64,000 nt of DNA, from positions 71,233-135,232 of the forward strand of contig NZ_QJJZ01000001.1 in the NCBI RefSeq assembly GCF_003201775.1, read 5' to 3'. Below the pieces are notes generated by a model. The model had not been told where the DNA came from. It made no database searches and saw only the letters and a list, made by a program, of their open reading frames with translations. Numbering within the stretch: position 1 is the first letter of the stretch; each line of letters opens with the position of its first letter. The stretch comes from Arenibacter sp. ARW7G5Y1 (GTDB lineage Bacteria > Bacteroidota > Bacteroidia > Flavobacteriales > Flavobacteriaceae). Below, one piece after another: positions 1 to 9,750 of the stretch. The position numbers and the translations under genes were made by a program.

Positions 1-1
1 G

Positions 2-230
2 CCCAAGGATTACGATGGTAATAAAGAGTACCCCTTAGTGGTAAACCTGCATCATGGGGGTGGAATGGGGAGCGACAATCTAATTCAATTGGACGCAGCC
101 GATCCGTCCAAGCTATTATCGACCCCTGAAAACAGGGAAAAATATCCGGCTTTTATTTTAGTGCCCCAATGTCCCAAGAACTCTAGTTTTAGGGTGCTTC
201 CAGAGCATCAGGGCATTGCTGGGCCAATTT
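2..230 (+). repeat. direct repeat, left copy (esterase fragment)
   Basis: Bases 2-161 are identical to 26778-26937. By reading, the two copies then differ at 162, 167, 171, 176, 196 and 225, and similarity is lost after about 230. The repeat may extend left of the window; the base just before it differs (G versus A). Both copies are in the same orientation and bracket the whole polysaccharide locus. Confidence 0.9.
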
Positions 231-607
231 TTGAGGCTATGGAGTCCTTGGAGGAGGAGTATAATATAGACGAAAAGCGCCGCTACGTTATGGGGGTTTC
301 CCTTGGAGGTTATGGTACCTGGCATTTTATTGGTTCCCGACCAGACCTGTTTGCAGCGGCCATACCCATCTGCGGGGGAGGTGATGCGGATATGGCCGGT
401 AATATGGTCAATGTACCTATTTGGGCATTTCATGGTGAAAATGACAAAACTGTTCCTGTACACTTGACAAGGGACGTGATCAAGGCTGTTAGGGCTGCTG
501 GGGGAAGTCCCAAGTACACCGAGTATTCCGCGGGCCATGATATTTGGAACAGGGTGCATACCACTCCTGGATTGCTGGAGTGGCTTTTTGCGCAAAAAAA
601 GGATTGA
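2..607 (+). CDS. alpha/beta-hydrolase (esterase / prolyl-oligopeptidase type), 5' end outside window
   Basis: The reading frame is already open at base 2 (PKDYDGNKEYPLVVNLHHGG), so the start lies left of the window and only about the last 200 residues are seen. This is the C-terminal catalytic part of a serine hydrolase of the dienelactone-hydrolase/acetyl-esterase kind. It has an oxyanion-hole stretch NLHHGGG, the nucleophile elbow GVSLGGYG, an Asp in GENDKTVP and the catalytic His in SAGHDIW, so the triad is complete. Such esterases often remove acyl groups from polysaccharides, and the adjacent glycan locus fits that. Bases 2-230 are repeated near 26.8 kb in a truncated copy. It converges with the glycosidase at 804. 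Substrate unknown. Confidence 0.85.
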   Translation, partial: PKDYDGNKEYPLVVNLHHGGGMGSDNLIQLDAADPSKLLSTPENREKYPAFILVPQCPKNSSFRVLPEHQGIAGPIFEAMESLEEEYNIDEKRRYVMGVSLGGYGTWHFIGSRPDLFAAAIPICGGGDADMAGNMVNVPIWAFHGENDKTVPVHLTRDVIKAVRAAGGSPKYTEYSAGHDIWNRVHTTPGLLEWLFAQKKD

Positions 608-803
608 GGACTTATGTCCCTTAGTGAAAGTGTTTAGAATAAATGGTTAACAAACAGGTATAAATAAAATTAAGATAAACGCATAATTCTTATAATCTCT
701 TTAATTTTATATTAGCCTATAGATAGTCAAACCTGTGTTGATTTACTTCTTGGACAAATATCCCAGATTTAGGATCCAACTTTTACCTCAGCTACAGGAT
801 GGT

Positions 804-3530
804 TCAATAAAAAAGCCAATCCACTGCCTCCTTTTCCCCTTCTTCAATAAATCCAACATCGCGGGAGGTAATAATTTGTCCTGCATCGATAAAGCCCAAT
901 AGTAAGACCCTTCCTTTTTCCAAAGAGAACAAATGCTCCCCAATACCGAATTCGTAGGTATGGATATTGACCCTTGGTAAGTTTGTCAATTTCATGGCAT
1001 TGGCCAATACTACTTCGGCTTCACCCTGCATATTACCCGCGGCATTGGTTTCAAGGCTTGGGGGCAATAAAAATCGCTTCAGATCAGTGTTAAAATAGCC
1101 GACCACGAGTTTGACAGGCTTGGTGGTTTTGAAACGGAGTTGTGTTCCGTTTTCGATCTGTTCCTTGGCCATGAACCCCAAACCTGTTAAATTCTTGAGT
1201 TCAGGAGCCAATTTATGTATTTGGGAAATTTCGTCAACATAGGCACTTTTACCGGACTGTACCTTAAATGATTTGGGTTTTGTTCCCAAAAATTCAACAG
1301 TGGCAGTCTGCCACGGGGTAACGATTTCTTTTTTTACCTGTCCATTATCAGAGGCCTTCAGACGATTTAAATTGCGTTTAAAATTTGATAGCTCACGCTG
1401 GTAATGGGGCAACATTTCTTCCCACGTTTTGTTCTTGCCATTATCCCCTCCTATAGGGATCCTTCGCTGGGCGGTCTGCATACTGTTCGCATATAGGTAA
1501 TGGTCTTTTGTCAACTCTACAAGTTCTTCGTAATGTTCTATACTTTTTATTAAATGGGGTAAGGCAGTGTCCAGGTCGGTAAGTTTATTTGAATAACTAT
1601 AGCGCAACACCGAAATAGCTGCTTTTACTTTTTCCGAGAAGAAATTTGCAAATGCGCGGTAGGCGTAAATATCATTTTTTAAGCGCTCGAATTCCTTTAG
1701 GTTCAAAGATACATGGGATGAGGCCTTTTCGATGGCTTGGACAGCAATTTCCCCATGCTTCGTGATTTCGTTGATTATTTGTAGAGGAGTTTCTCCTTCA
1801 TGGGGTAGACCCTTCCATTCTTTTTCGGCATACTGCAAGAGGATTTCCCCTACAGGTCCACAGGACTCATAAAACCCAGGATAAACCCTCCATTTATATG
1901 GATTTACCAATTGACTTTCGAACATGCCCAATAAGAGGGTTTGTCTATTGCCCTCGGTGATTCCGAATCGCCGTAGGGTTTTTGGTGCTATCTCTCCCGA
2001 TTCCTCGTAGGCAGTGACTATCTGGCCCCCCGCATCCAAGTCGCTTCCATATTTATATGCCAATTGTTGGGCCCAATATTCGGTCTCCTTTTGTTTGTCC
2101 CTATCGGCTTTCCAGGCGTACCGTGCCCAAGCCTTGTACCAAATCCAATCCCGATCTATCTGTAAAAGTCGGGGTTCTGTTTTATCTGCCGTATAAGGCC
2201 AGTCCCAATATGATGCCTGAGGATACAAGTGTAAAGCGTTGGCACCATGAACGTTGTGCATGGCCTGAACACTTTTCTGTATAAAATCGGGAGAACCATA
2301 TCTAAAAGGCTCCAAATTGGCCAGAATATGCACATTTGAAATATGAATGGATCCCAAAGAACTTAAATTTTTATGTATTTCAGACCAAGGGCCTCTTGGT
2401 TCATAAGTTGTTAACGATTCCCCATTGTATTTATGTGTGGTATATAGATTTTTATATATTGGAAGAGCATGCTCCATGACCAAAGGGGCATCTGTATCAT
2501 GGGCACGTAAAATAATAGGGGGTTCGTCCGTTCTTCCCGAAGCCTTTAACCCGTCTTTGACTCCAGGTATAATGGTCTGGGTGAACCATTCTATGTCGTT
2601 TTCCTTACCGCTCATTGCCTCTCCCAAAGCTACCAAGAGACCTACATTTGGATATTTCTCAATAAAAGCTGCTACAGATTTCCGGGTATAATCTGCTATA
2701 ACTGGAATTATTGGCCGTTGCCTATCTTGTGTCTTAATTTGATGATGTTCCGCAAAGGGCTTGGAAACAATAATATTATAAAACATCTGAATGACCCATA
2801 TACCCCTTTTGTCAGCCTCTTCGGACAGGAATCGAAATATCTCTTCGTTCTTTTTAAAGGTTTCGTCACTTACTTCCACGGCATAGGGATAATCTTCCAG
2901 TTTTACCAGTGATGCAAAAGGATGTCCATTCCATAAATAAAGGGAATTTAGGCGGTTTTCTACCATCATATCCAAATAGTCCACCCATAATTCCTTGTCA
3001 TAAAACCAAGGAAAATTTTCAGGTGTATAGGGATATTCGTAGACCGTCCTACCAGGTAGGTATTCGGGTTTTTGAAGACCTATACAGGTACCCCTTAGTA
3101 CCATTTCTGGCCTGTCCGAAAAATCAATGCCAGTGGGAATTGTTTCTTCCTCTTCTATACGGGAAATTAGTTCTAGAATACCGTACAAGGCGCCAGACGA
3201 ATCAGTACCTTCAATATAAATTCTATTATCTTTTGAGCTTATCCTGAAACCTTCCTTTATCGATTTTTTTTCGGGAGCTTCTTCGTTCCGTGGATTGTTG
3301 CCATTTCTTTCCTCCTTGATAATAATGACCTGGTTGGTTACGTCATCCGCTATAGACTTTGATTCGGTAACGATGTAATCGTTTGCCTTTAGGAATGTTA
3401 CAAGTTTGGTGGTTCCCCAAACAATTCGAGGAGAGGTTGACTCGCTAACCACTGTTATTCTCTTTTCGTTTGAACAGGACGCTAAAAGACAAAGCGCCGA
3501 TAAAATAAGGTATCTCATATTTTTATTCAT
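804..3530 (-). CDS. alpha-glucuronidase-like glycoside hydrolase lipoprotein (GH67/GH115-type architecture)
   Basis: About 908 residues from the chosen start MNKNMRYLIL; an upstream ATG at 3554 would add eight residues before the signal peptide. The lipobox LLASC predicts a lipoprotein. Residues of about 25-150 resemble the small domain that precedes the barrel in GH20, GH67 and GH115 enzymes (the SSGALYGILELISRI stretch). A long catalytic region follows with WNGHPFASL and YWDWPY. I cannot name a catalytic pair with certainty. It is the last gene of the minus-strand glycan locus, after the sugar isomerase. By family resemblance it would remove uronic acid or a related sugar from oligosaccharides in the periplasm or at the surface; that is inference. 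A second protein with a similar layout lies at 48161. Confidence 0.6.
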   Translation of the reverse strand: MNKNMRYLILSALCLLASCSNEKRITVVSESTSPRIVWGTTKLVTFLKANDYIVTESKSIADDVTNQVIIIKEERNGNNPRNEEAPEKKSIKEGFRISSKDNRIYIEGTDSSGALYGILELISRIEEEETIPTGIDFSDRPEMVLRGTCIGLQKPEYLPGRTVYEYPYTPENFPWFYDKELWVDYLDMMVENRLNSLYLWNGHPFASLVKLEDYPYAVEVSDETFKKNEEIFRFLSEEADKRGIWVIQMFYNIIVSKPFAEHHQIKTQDRQRPIIPVIADYTRKSVAAFIEKYPNVGLLVALGEAMSGKENDIEWFTQTIIPGVKDGLKASGRTDEPPIILRAHDTDAPLVMEHALPIYKNLYTTHKYNGESLTTYEPRGPWSEIHKNLSSLGSIHISNVHILANLEPFRYGSPDFIQKSVQAMHNVHGANALHLYPQASYWDWPYTADKTEPRLLQIDRDWIWYKAWARYAWKADRDKQKETEYWAQQLAYKYGSDLDAGGQIVTAYEESGEIAPKTLRRFGITEGNRQTLLLGMFESQLVNPYKWRVYPGFYESCGPVGEILLQYAEKEWKGLPHEGETPLQIINEITKHGEIAVQAIEKASSHVSLNLKEFERLKNDIYAYRAFANFFSEKVKAAISVLRYSYSNKLTDLDTALPHLIKSIEHYEELVELTKDHYLYANSMQTAQRRIPIGGDNGKNKTWEEMLPHYQRELSNFKRNLNRLKASDNGQVKKEIVTPWQTATVEFLGTKPKSFKVQSGKSAYVDEISQIHKLAPELKNLTGLGFMAKEQIENGTQLRFKTTKPVKLVVGYFNTDLKRFLLPPSLETNAAGNMQGEAEVVLANAMKLTNLPRVNIHTYEFGIGEHLFSLEKGRVLLLGFIDAGQIITSRDVGFIEEGEKEAVDWLFY

Positions 3531-3621
3531 TTTCTGTAATCTCCATTTTTTCATTTATCATTCCAAGCTTATATTATAAATGGGCCTCCCTTAAATACCT
3601 CATCAAGTTAGTTTTAAAGGG

Positions 3622-4482
3622 CTATTTTTTTGCACGTTCCCAACATTCCTGTACTATTTCCTTATACAGCAAAGCCTGTTGCCAACGATCTCCTTCCTCT
3701 ATTAATTTCCCATGGTGTTCAACGGTTCTGGCATAAAAAATATCGGAACGAAGTAATTCCACGGCAAAACATAAATAGTCTCCCGGGCCAGCCGATTTTA
3801 GAAAACCTTGAAAAGAACGCATCCACATTTCCTTAAAATGAGCTACAAAACTTTGGTTTTTATAAGGATCAATATTTACTTGTATACTACCGGGATTTCC
3901 TATCCGACCATGAAGAAATCTGACGCGTTCAAATACAGGTGATATAAATGATAGCTTCTCCTCGAAATTGCCATAAACCATTTCTTGACCGGTATACCAA
4001 TGTGAAAAATCGCCATTAAACCTGATTTCGGGAAAACGCTTTACCAACTCAACAGTTCTGAACATATCTTGGGTAACTGTTGCCCGATGTGTTTCAATAT
4101 AAATAGGAAAATTGAACTTTTGGGAACTATTTAAAATATACTCTACCAATAAATCAGTCTGTTTGTCCGACTCCAATCCCCAACCTAAATGTATAGTCGC
4201 ACAATTATAGTCCTGACTTTTCCATTGTGGTATTAAATGATCTAGACCCCCAACCTCATTTACCCTTGCGTGGGCGGTTAAACCCAGGCCAAGTTCTTGG
4301 CAAAGTTCGGGTACACCATCTTGAATGCCCTGGAAGCCAGCTTTGGCAATGGCTTCATGTTTCTGCCGGTCTCCACCCCGAGGTCCTGTTGAAAATTCTG
4401 GGAGACCATCACAGTTCCCATAGTTAATATCTATTCGTAAGGCCGGAGCATTTGCAGTACCGTCATTGGTATTCATTATCAT
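3622..4482 (-). CDS. sugar phosphate isomerase/epimerase-like TIM-barrel protein
   Basis: 286 residues with no signal peptide, so probably cytoplasmic. The pattern is that of the xylose isomerase-like TIM barrel (AP endonuclease 2 family), with metal-ligand candidates Glu in YIETH, Asp in NGDFSHW, His in FLHGRIG and Glu in CFAVELL at the ends of successive strands. Members isomerise or epimerise keto sugars and inositols. Here it probably handles a monosaccharide released by the locus, such as rhamnose, xylose or an oxidised sugar. It lies between the GH2 enzyme and the alpha-glucuronidase-like gene on the same strand. The exact reaction cannot be read from sequence. Confidence 0.75.
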   Translation of the reverse strand: MIMNTNDGTANAPALRIDINYGNCDGLPEFSTGPRGGDRQKHEAIAKAGFQGIQDGVPELCQELGLGLTAHARVNEVGGLDHLIPQWKSQDYNCATIHLGWGLESDKQTDLLVEYILNSSQKFNFPIYIETHRATVTQDMFRTVELVKRFPEIRFNGDFSHWYTGQEMVYGNFEEKLSFISPVFERVRFLHGRIGNPGSIQVNIDPYKNQSFVAHFKEMWMRSFQGFLKSAGPGDYLCFAVELLRSDIFYARTVEHHGKLIEEGDRWQQALLYKEIVQECWERAKK

Positions 4483-4632
4483 ATATAGGTTCGTTTTAAA
4501 TTTAAAATAAATACTAATCTGTTGTATTAATTTTAGTCGCTTGGACTATGATTAAATTCCTTAATAAACTATGGTGCATTGTTTCTAAATGAAAAGTATA
4601 TGTTCTATTTTTTTCAACAATTCAATTTGCCA

Positions 4633-7446
4633 TTACTTTACCGAAAAATCAAAATACAGCACCATATGTTTACTACGAAGGCGCCAGTCATCAAAAGTTC
4701 CATAGTCAAAGAAAATGTTTTTCTGGCCTGATGGGCCCAAGCGTTCCGGTTGGTTTGTTTTGCTGCCAATGGCCGGAATAGCCTGCATGAATGAAATATC
4801 TCCCTCTGGAAATGAAGGTGATGTACGGGCTTCATATACGCTTTGCGGGTATTGGGGTGTAAACAAACGTAGAAAAACGTCTTCTGTGGATGTGGCAACT
4901 AAAAAGTCCTGTTCTTTAGTTTTGATTTTTGCCCAATATAAATTTGAATGATACCCTTTAAACTCAGGATAGATTAGAGGCGAAACTCCTGTTATGGTAT
5001 TATTGTAGTCTTTTTGATGCCAGCCAAAAGATGCACCCTGCAATCGGTTTTTCCAAACTCTATAGGGCCCTTTACCTACCCACTCTACACCCGTCACTAG
5101 ATTTTCAGGGTAATCGAAATCAACACCCATGAAATCGAAATCAACATCATATTCTTCAGGTTTGTAATATAGCTCAAGCTTTGCCCAACCTGATGGAAAG
5201 AAGGTCCATGTAAATTCTTTCATTCTGGATCCTTTTTCAAAAGAAGCGACCAATTTTATATTCCCATCTTGTTTTATTGTTTCCAAGGACTTAAAAATCA
5301 CTTTTCCAGCACTTAGATGAGGTCCATTATTAAAAGGGATTTCCCCTATTGTATTCCTTACTTCCCTGAGTAATCCGTCTTTCTTTCCAATTTGATATTT
5401 AATACCTCCGGCTTCGATAGTGATAATTTCTTCAGTTTCAGATAAGGCCATCGTTCCGGTCTTCCCAGGATTGGCCATCAATTCGGCAATGGTTTCCTCC
5501 GGAATTTTAATTGGCCAACTCCAAGTATAAACTTCTGTGCCAAATTTATCTTTTGCCGTGATATACAAAGCGTCATTTTGAAACCAATTAGGAGGAAGTT
5601 CCAGCTGTAATTCTCCAATGCGCCCTGGTTCTATATCTGGAGAAACGGCCGTTCCGGTGATAGTATTCAAGCCTGTATTCTTATTGGGCAGGGGTAATTG
5701 GACTAGTTTCCAGGAAAAAGTTAATTCGTTCAAGTTGGTATAAAAATATTGGTTTTCAACCTGAAAGCTTCCATTGAAAGTTTCGGTTATATCCAGATCC
5801 TGAAATTGAATAGGTGCCCAAATCTCCTTTATGGCAAAATAACTGCCTTCCTTCTCATGAAACGGTCCTAGAATTCCATCGGCAGCCGAACCCTTGTATG
5901 TGTCAAGTTCCCCGGTATCGGTACGTTTAACACCTTCGTCTGCAAACACCCAAAGAAATCCCCCTGAAGCCTGTGGTTTTTCCCAGATCAAATCCCAGAA
6001 ATCACGTAATCCAGCTCCGCTTCCACCATCGTACATTCCATGTAGAAATTCTGTGGGAAAAACTACTTCATGGCCTTGCCAGTATGTTCCCACGCCATAA
6101 TTATAAGGACGGTAGTGTTCATTGGACATCCCGTTGAAGGTTTGCCAAGGGTGCACCACCTTGCGTTTTTGGATATCGTATTTGGGAAAAATTGTGTCCA
6201 ACTCGTAATTATGACCGCCTTCGTTACCATTGTTCCATAATATTATAGATGGATGGTTTACATCTCGAGTGACCATGGCCTTGACCAATTTATGTCCTAT
6301 GTCCGTATCATAGGAATTGTGCCAGCCGGCCAATTCATTTAGCACAAACAAGCCAAGGGAATCAGCAACATCCAAAAAGTGGGTATCTGGAGGGTAATGC
6401 GACATTCGAACCGCATTCATATTCATACTTTTAATTAATTTTACATCTTCAATACTTCGTTTTTTGCTCGAGGTCCTGCCTGCCGTAGGCCAAAAGGTAT
6501 GTCTATTGACCCCTTTGAACTTAATTTTTACCCCATTTACATATATGCCGTCGCGCTCACGAAGTTCAACAGTTCGGAAGCCGAACCGTTCGAAGACTTC
6601 ATGGACTACTTTTTTGTTCGATAATAGTTGAAATCTTACTTTATACAATTGCGGTTGCTCTGGATTCCAAGGCTTGATTTCAGTAAAGGTTGAATGGACC
6701 TGTACTTTGTTTTTCCCTTTGTTAATTTTTGCAGAAAACGGTTTCCCAATTTTCTTATTGGATAACGTAAACACTTGTGCCTCAACACTTAGTTGGGGTT
6801 TTGGCCCGTCTAAATAAATTTCCGCGGTAAAACTACCATTTGCCTTTGCATTAACGGAGGTTCTGTTTATGTTGGTCACCGGCTTCATTTGCAAATAAAC
6901 TGGTCGGAAAATCCCTCCAAAAATCCAAAAGTCGGCATATCGTTCTGCACGGTTAACAGATTCATTTTCGGAATGCTTTGCTACCTTAACTTCCAGTAAA
7001 TTATATTCTTCCCCAAAATTCAGCTGATCCGAAATATCATATGAAAACCTATAAAAAGCACCTTGATGAATTGGACCGGCGAGTTTGTTGTTAATTTTAA
7101 CCTGGGTATCGGTCATGGAACCTTCAAAGACAATTTCTACTTTTTGATTTTGCCATGAGGAAGGAACTTTAAATTCATATTTGTAAAAGCCAATTTCCTT
7201 ACCTCTTTCCTCGTCCTTGGCATGACCATAATTATAGCTACCAAATCCAAATTGCTCCCAATTGGAAGGGACAGGTATTGTAGTCCATTCCCCACTATTT
7301 CTTCCCTCGGAGACTTGAAACTGCCAGGTCTTTTCGTCCTGGTAGCCTTTTCCAGATAGGTATATTCTTTCTGTTTCTGCGGTTTGGCAGAAAACAATTG
7401 AATTGAAAAAAACTAAAATAATAGTTAAGTAAATGGTAATACGCAT
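4633..7446 (-). CDS. GH2 beta-galactosidase-type glycoside hydrolase
   Basis: About 937 residues starting at MRITIYLTIILVF, which gives a clean signal peptide ending near FCQT. The longer frame to 7482 would overlap the upstream gene, whereas this start sits one base after its stop. It has the GH2 order: jelly-roll sugar-binding domain (about 30-190, with PVPSNWEQFGFGSYNYG), immunoglobulin-like domain, then a TIM barrel with the acid/base Glu409 in WNNGNEGGHN. Glu504 in FADEG is the likely nucleophile. A C-terminal LacZ-type domain contains VEWVGKGPYRVW. It removes a beta-linked sugar (galactose, glucuronic acid or other) from the non-reducing end. It appears translationally coupled to the GH78 gene. 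Confidence 0.88.
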   Translation of the reverse strand: MRITIYLTIILVFFNSIVFCQTAETERIYLSGKGYQDEKTWQFQVSEGRNSGEWTTIPVPSNWEQFGFGSYNYGHAKDEERGKEIGFYKYEFKVPSSWQNQKVEIVFEGSMTDTQVKINNKLAGPIHQGAFYRFSYDISDQLNFGEEYNLLEVKVAKHSENESVNRAERYADFWIFGGIFRPVYLQMKPVTNINRTSVNAKANGSFTAEIYLDGPKPQLSVEAQVFTLSNKKIGKPFSAKINKGKNKVQVHSTFTEIKPWNPEQPQLYKVRFQLLSNKKVVHEVFERFGFRTVELRERDGIYVNGVKIKFKGVNRHTFWPTAGRTSSKKRSIEDVKLIKSMNMNAVRMSHYPPDTHFLDVADSLGLFVLNELAGWHNSYDTDIGHKLVKAMVTRDVNHPSIILWNNGNEGGHNYELDTIFPKYDIQKRKVVHPWQTFNGMSNEHYRPYNYGVGTYWQGHEVVFPTEFLHGMYDGGSGAGLRDFWDLIWEKPQASGGFLWVFADEGVKRTDTGELDTYKGSAADGILGPFHEKEGSYFAIKEIWAPIQFQDLDITETFNGSFQVENQYFYTNLNELTFSWKLVQLPLPNKNTGLNTITGTAVSPDIEPGRIGELQLELPPNWFQNDALYITAKDKFGTEVYTWSWPIKIPEETIAELMANPGKTGTMALSETEEIITIEAGGIKYQIGKKDGLLREVRNTIGEIPFNNGPHLSAGKVIFKSLETIKQDGNIKLVASFEKGSRMKEFTWTFFPSGWAKLELYYKPEEYDVDFDFMGVDFDYPENLVTGVEWVGKGPYRVWKNRLQGASFGWHQKDYNNTITGVSPLIYPEFKGYHSNLYWAKIKTKEQDFLVATSTEDVFLRLFTPQYPQSVYEARTSPSFPEGDISFMQAIPAIGSKTNQPERLGPSGQKNIFFDYGTFDDWRLRSKHMVLYFDFSVK

Positions 7447-7447
7447 A

Positions 7448-9652
7448 TTATTTAAATGCTTTATACTTGATTTGATAATCATAACCCGGATCTATATCTA
7501 TTTGATATTTATACTTATCCAAATACTTTATTTTACCGCGGTTAGTTGATGGTGTGACCCTACTGCGAAATATCAAATTTCCCCGACCTTCAACTGAGCT
7601 TACCCTAATCTCCCGCTCGGTACAGCTTACAGAAATTTCTCCTTTTGGAGTTGGCACCTTGCCCTCTATCCACTTTAAACCACCCAAGTGTGGTTCTATC
7701 ACATACTTATTGTATCCGGGAGCGGTGGGTTTCACACCGAGATAGTATTTTCCAAAAAGATAGATGGGACTTGCGCCCCAGGCATGACAAAGGCTCTTAC
7801 CATAAGGTCTGCCGTACATCGCCAGATGTTCGGAACCTTGTTCCGAGGGATCATATTTTTCCCAAAATGAAGTGGCCCCTAATTTAAGCATATCGCCCCA
7901 ATAGGAACGAACCTCATCGAGCACCAATTTATGTTCGCCCATGGCACAAAGAGCCTCCAGTTCATAAAACCGCATATATGGGGTAGTTATTTGCTGAATA
8001 TCGTCATTTAACAACACCTCTTCCTTTACACCCTTTTTTTGGGCCTCCGTAAAATAATCGAAGAAAATTCCGAACATATTGGCGTAGCGTGTAACATTGT
8101 CCAAAACTTTGCCGGCTACCCTTTGGTGCATCAGGGCTTTTTTTTCGTCCGACCAAAAAACATCAAAAAGTTTCGTTCGTAATTCTTCGGCCAAGGCAGT
8201 ATACTCTTTTTCACCAGCTTGGTCACCTGCAATTCCTGCACATAGGGCTATGGCTTCCAAACTTCTGGCGAAGAGCAATTGCTCAAAACTTACCTCGCCA
8301 GTTTTGCCCAGGCCATCGGCCCAATCAATAAAGACCCAATCCCCGGGAAGTGGTGACAGCATACCATTTTCATTGCGGCGTTCAAGGCAGAAATCCATGA
8401 GGCTTTGCATTCGTGGATAAAAATTCTTAATAAAATCCTCATCACCTGTGTAGAGGTAATAATCGTAGATTCCCACAAACCAATAAAGGGAATAATCCAT
8501 AATGGTATTAATGTGGGCCGTAACGGGTTCCTTCCCACGAAGGGCCAAAAGAGTTCTCCGTACAGTTGGGGAATCGAAGAATAAATAATAGTTCATAAGA
8601 TAACTTTGGTGAGCGTCCCCTGACCAGACCCAACGGTCACGCTTAATGCCATCCAAAAAAAATTCACGAGTATTCAAATGCAGGGTATATGCCGAAACTT
8701 CCCATATTTTATTCAGCAGTGTGTCCGATGATTTGAATTCTCCCCTATAGTCAACGGGTAAATATTCGTAAAGCATTGAAATGGAATCGTACCGTACGGT
8801 GGCATCGGACTGTACTTGTACATAGCGAAAGGCCTTTGAACCCTCAACGGTGTATTCGGAGGTTTGTCTACCATCAAGTTTTAGATAATCGAGCGTTTCA
8901 CATTTTAAGGAATCTATGGCCTCTTCTTTGGATTCACCATAATACAAAGCTACTTTTCCTTTTCCCTGTAGTCCATGAAATCTTATATAACCAAAGGTTT
9001 CCTTGCCAAAATCGAACAAATGTCCTGTTCCTACGGATTCCGATTTTTTGGCATACCAAGGTTCTGTAGGAAGTTTAAATTCCGACGGTTTGTTAGGGGG
9101 AGCATTAAAGTTCCAAATTCCTACCGGAATCCAAGGTGTTCCCGATTGGTGGGGCATTCCATTTTCGTCGATCCATAGTTTGTCTTCGTGGGTGGCCATC
9201 CAAGTGTTGTCCGATTTTAAATAAGTACCGTTGACAAAAATGGACGGAACCGTTTCTTGATTAAATACCCTAAAGACAATTTTGTGTTTACCTGCAGCAA
9301 GGGTGAACCTTTGTGGTTGGCCTTGTACTAGAACATCATCTATCAATAGCATAAATGAACCTTCTGTATAAACACTTACCTCATCGGCCTCTGGCAATTC
9401 CAATTCTTTTTGAAAGGTGACCAAGGGGTATGGACTGTAATATTGCCATAGGGGTGGGAGTACAGCTTCACGTTCGGTACGTCTGGCCTGCATTTTATTG
9501 CTTAGCCATATTTCATAATCACCAGGATACCATATCCAAGTAGCCTCATGTTTTTTTTCTTGGGCAACCAAATTGTAAGAACCCAAAAATCCAGAGCTGA
9601 TCAATGAAATTAAAAGGATGATATAAATTTTATAATGCATTGGGTGCCACAT
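7448..9652 (-). CDS. GH78-type alpha-L-rhamnosidase
   Basis: 734 residues with an N-terminal signal peptide; M1 or M5 could be the start. Beta-sandwich domains fill roughly residues 35-300. An (alpha/alpha)6 barrel follows with the GH78 signature DGIKRDRWVWSGD, its first Asp at 334, and later GDWVFIDWADG and FWEKYDPSEQGSEH. A C-terminal beta-sandwich closes the protein. Enzymes of this family remove terminal alpha-L-rhamnose. The neighbouring exported L-rhamnose mutarotase-like protein supports rhamnose as the product. It is followed after one base by the GH2 gene and preceded by the symporter gene with a gap of about 100 bases. Confidence 0.85.
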   Translation of the reverse strand: MWHPMHYKIYIILLISLISSGFLGSYNLVAQEKKHEATWIWYPGDYEIWLSNKMQARRTEREAVLPPLWQYYSPYPLVTFQKELELPEADEVSVYTEGSFMLLIDDVLVQGQPQRFTLAAGKHKIVFRVFNQETVPSIFVNGTYLKSDNTWMATHEDKLWIDENGMPHQSGTPWIPVGIWNFNAPPNKPSEFKLPTEPWYAKKSESVGTGHLFDFGKETFGYIRFHGLQGKGKVALYYGESKEEAIDSLKCETLDYLKLDGRQTSEYTVEGSKAFRYVQVQSDATVRYDSISMLYEYLPVDYRGEFKSSDTLLNKIWEVSAYTLHLNTREFFLDGIKRDRWVWSGDAHQSYLMNYYLFFDSPTVRRTLLALRGKEPVTAHINTIMDYSLYWFVGIYDYYLYTGDEDFIKNFYPRMQSLMDFCLERRNENGMLSPLPGDWVFIDWADGLGKTGEVSFEQLLFARSLEAIALCAGIAGDQAGEKEYTALAEELRTKLFDVFWSDEKKALMHQRVAGKVLDNVTRYANMFGIFFDYFTEAQKKGVKEEVLLNDDIQQITTPYMRFYELEALCAMGEHKLVLDEVRSYWGDMLKLGATSFWEKYDPSEQGSEHLAMYGRPYGKSLCHAWGASPIYLFGKYYLGVKPTAPGYNKYVIEPHLGGLKWIEGKVPTPKGEISVSCTEREIRVSSVEGRGNLIFRSRVTPSTNRGKIKYLDKYKYQIDIDPGYDYQIKYKAFK

Positions 9653-9750
9653 TTATATGGGGTATTTTCCAGTATGTTTAAGACATGTTTTTAATTTCCT
9701 CATTCTTTCAGAGGCTGTTTTATAACTAAATTTTTGTTTTATTCAATAAT